Origin: Planctomycetota bacterium
GTDB taxonomy: Bacteria; Planctomycetota; UBA1135; UBA2386
Length of the DNA: 64,000 bases
Assembly (NCBI GenBank): GCA_020638735.1
Contig: JACKHZ010000010.1
Coordinates: 620,001-684,000, forward strand
Reading direction: 5' to 3'
A program made the position numbers and the translations under genes. How positions within the stretch are numbered: position 1 is the stretch's first letter; each line of letters begins with the position of its first letter. Of the stretch, positions 63,669 through 64,000 are shown one piece after another. Under the pieces are notes generated by a model. It did not search any database. It saw nothing but the letters and a program-made list of their open reading frames with translations, and had not been told where the DNA came from.

Positions 63669-64000
63669 TCACTGGATCGTGATCTGCACCGCCTCCGTCA
63701 GTTGTGCATAGAAGTACGAGTCGACGAAGCACGTGCCGACGCCGACCATCAGGCCCTGCGCGTAGAAGGTGAAGCCGACGACGCTCGGCGAATTGGGGAT
63801 GTCGAGGTGCATCGTCACCGGCATGACGATGTCTAGCGCCGGCACCAGCGTCTCCTGGCACAACTGCCACATCGACGACAGCTGGACGTCGACGCGCGTG
63901 GTGCCGGCGATGACGAACGGCCACGGCGCGAGGAAGGGGCTGATGTCGAGCGAGTGGCCCGGCTGCGGCGAGCCGGAGACGAACAGCGGCGCGGTGCCGG
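63669..64000 (-). CDS. C-terminal part of a secreted protein, 5' end beyond the window
   Basis: An open frame of at least 110 residues runs from the right edge to a stop at 63669. The visible part starts GTAPLFVSGSPQPGHSLD and continues with FLAPWPFVIAGTTRVDVQLSS, then SVVGFTFYAQGLMVGVG and LTEAVQITIQ at the end. This is the beta-rich end domain seen in other secreted proteins here, with the FYAQ and hydrophobic-strand pattern. Function unknown; the start is outside the window. It is convergent with the TonB receptor pair. Confidence 0.8.
   Translation of the reverse strand, partial: GTAPLFVSGSPQPGHSLDISPFLAPWPFVIAGTTRVDVQLSSMWQLCQETLVPALDIVMPVTMHLDIPNSPSVVGFTFYAQGLMVGVGTCFVDSYFYAQLTEAVQITIQ

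Noticed and set aside
1..64000. CRISPR arrays, insertion sequences, integrases, prophage, tRNA and rRNA genes
   Set aside because: No regular short repeats, transposase or integrase sequences, or cloverleaf/rRNA signatures were noticed by reading; no covariance search was possible.

Overview
The window is very G+C-rich (about 70% by eye) and carries the gene types typical of Planctomycetota: a paired DUF1549/DUF1553 and DUF1501 gene set, two ECF sigma factor plus Ser/Thr kinase pairs, many secreted proteins whose signal peptides end in Ala-Gln, VCBS/FG-GAP and kelch-like secreted proteins, and TonB-dependent receptors. It looks like chromosome of an uncultured or deep-branching planctomycete. 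I see no tRNA or rRNA gene, CRISPR array, insertion sequence or prophage.

Layout. 1-6.9 kb: the 5' part of cutC, a membrane-anchored FHA/trypsin-like protease, a FlhG/MinD-like ATPase, an FHA-GGDEF protein, a sodium:solute symporter, a variant ferredoxin and a methyltransferase. 7-14.8 kb: secreted proteins, a polynucleotide-kinase-like/Thg1-like pair (probable RNA repair operon), a DUF4291 protein and leuS. 14.8-21.3 kb: a large secreted beta-lactamase-fold protein and a divergent ECF sigma factor/WD40 kinase pair. 21.3-31.3 kb: a compact type II secretion/type IV pilus-like assembly locus (gspE divergent; pseudopilins, gspF, PilM-N-like, PilO-like and PilP/GspC-like proteins, and a TPR-tailed secretin). 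32.5-35.7 kb: a second ECF sigma factor/kinase pair. 35.8-39.9 kb: a DUF1549/DUF1553 plus DUF1501 pair, both broken by frameshifts. 39.9-42.1 kb: a minus-strand gene group with a SelW-like selenoprotein, read through an in-frame TGA, overlapping a SenB-type selenosugar synthase gene. 42.3-58.9 kb: secreted hydrolases, an AlkC/AlkD-like DNA repair protein, DUF2161 and DUF1801 proteins, VCBS-repeat proteins, a NAGPA-type phosphodiester glycosidase and a HAD phosphatase. 59-63.5 kb: two tandem paralogous TonB-dependent receptors. A secreted protein runs off the right edge.

The most notable locus is the selenium one at 40.3-41.5 kb. An ordinary gene caller would miss the selenoprotein because its UGA codon reads as a stop. 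A hairpin downstream of the UGA has a GGUCU apical loop like that of the E. coli fdhF SECIS. The gene stop overlaps the senB start, so selenoprotein and selenosugar production appear transcriptionally and translationally linked. Second in interest are the kinase/Thg1 RNA-repair pair, the hairpin that places a pseudopilin start codon in its loop, and the cluster of four frameshifts in two neighbouring planctomycete-type genes.
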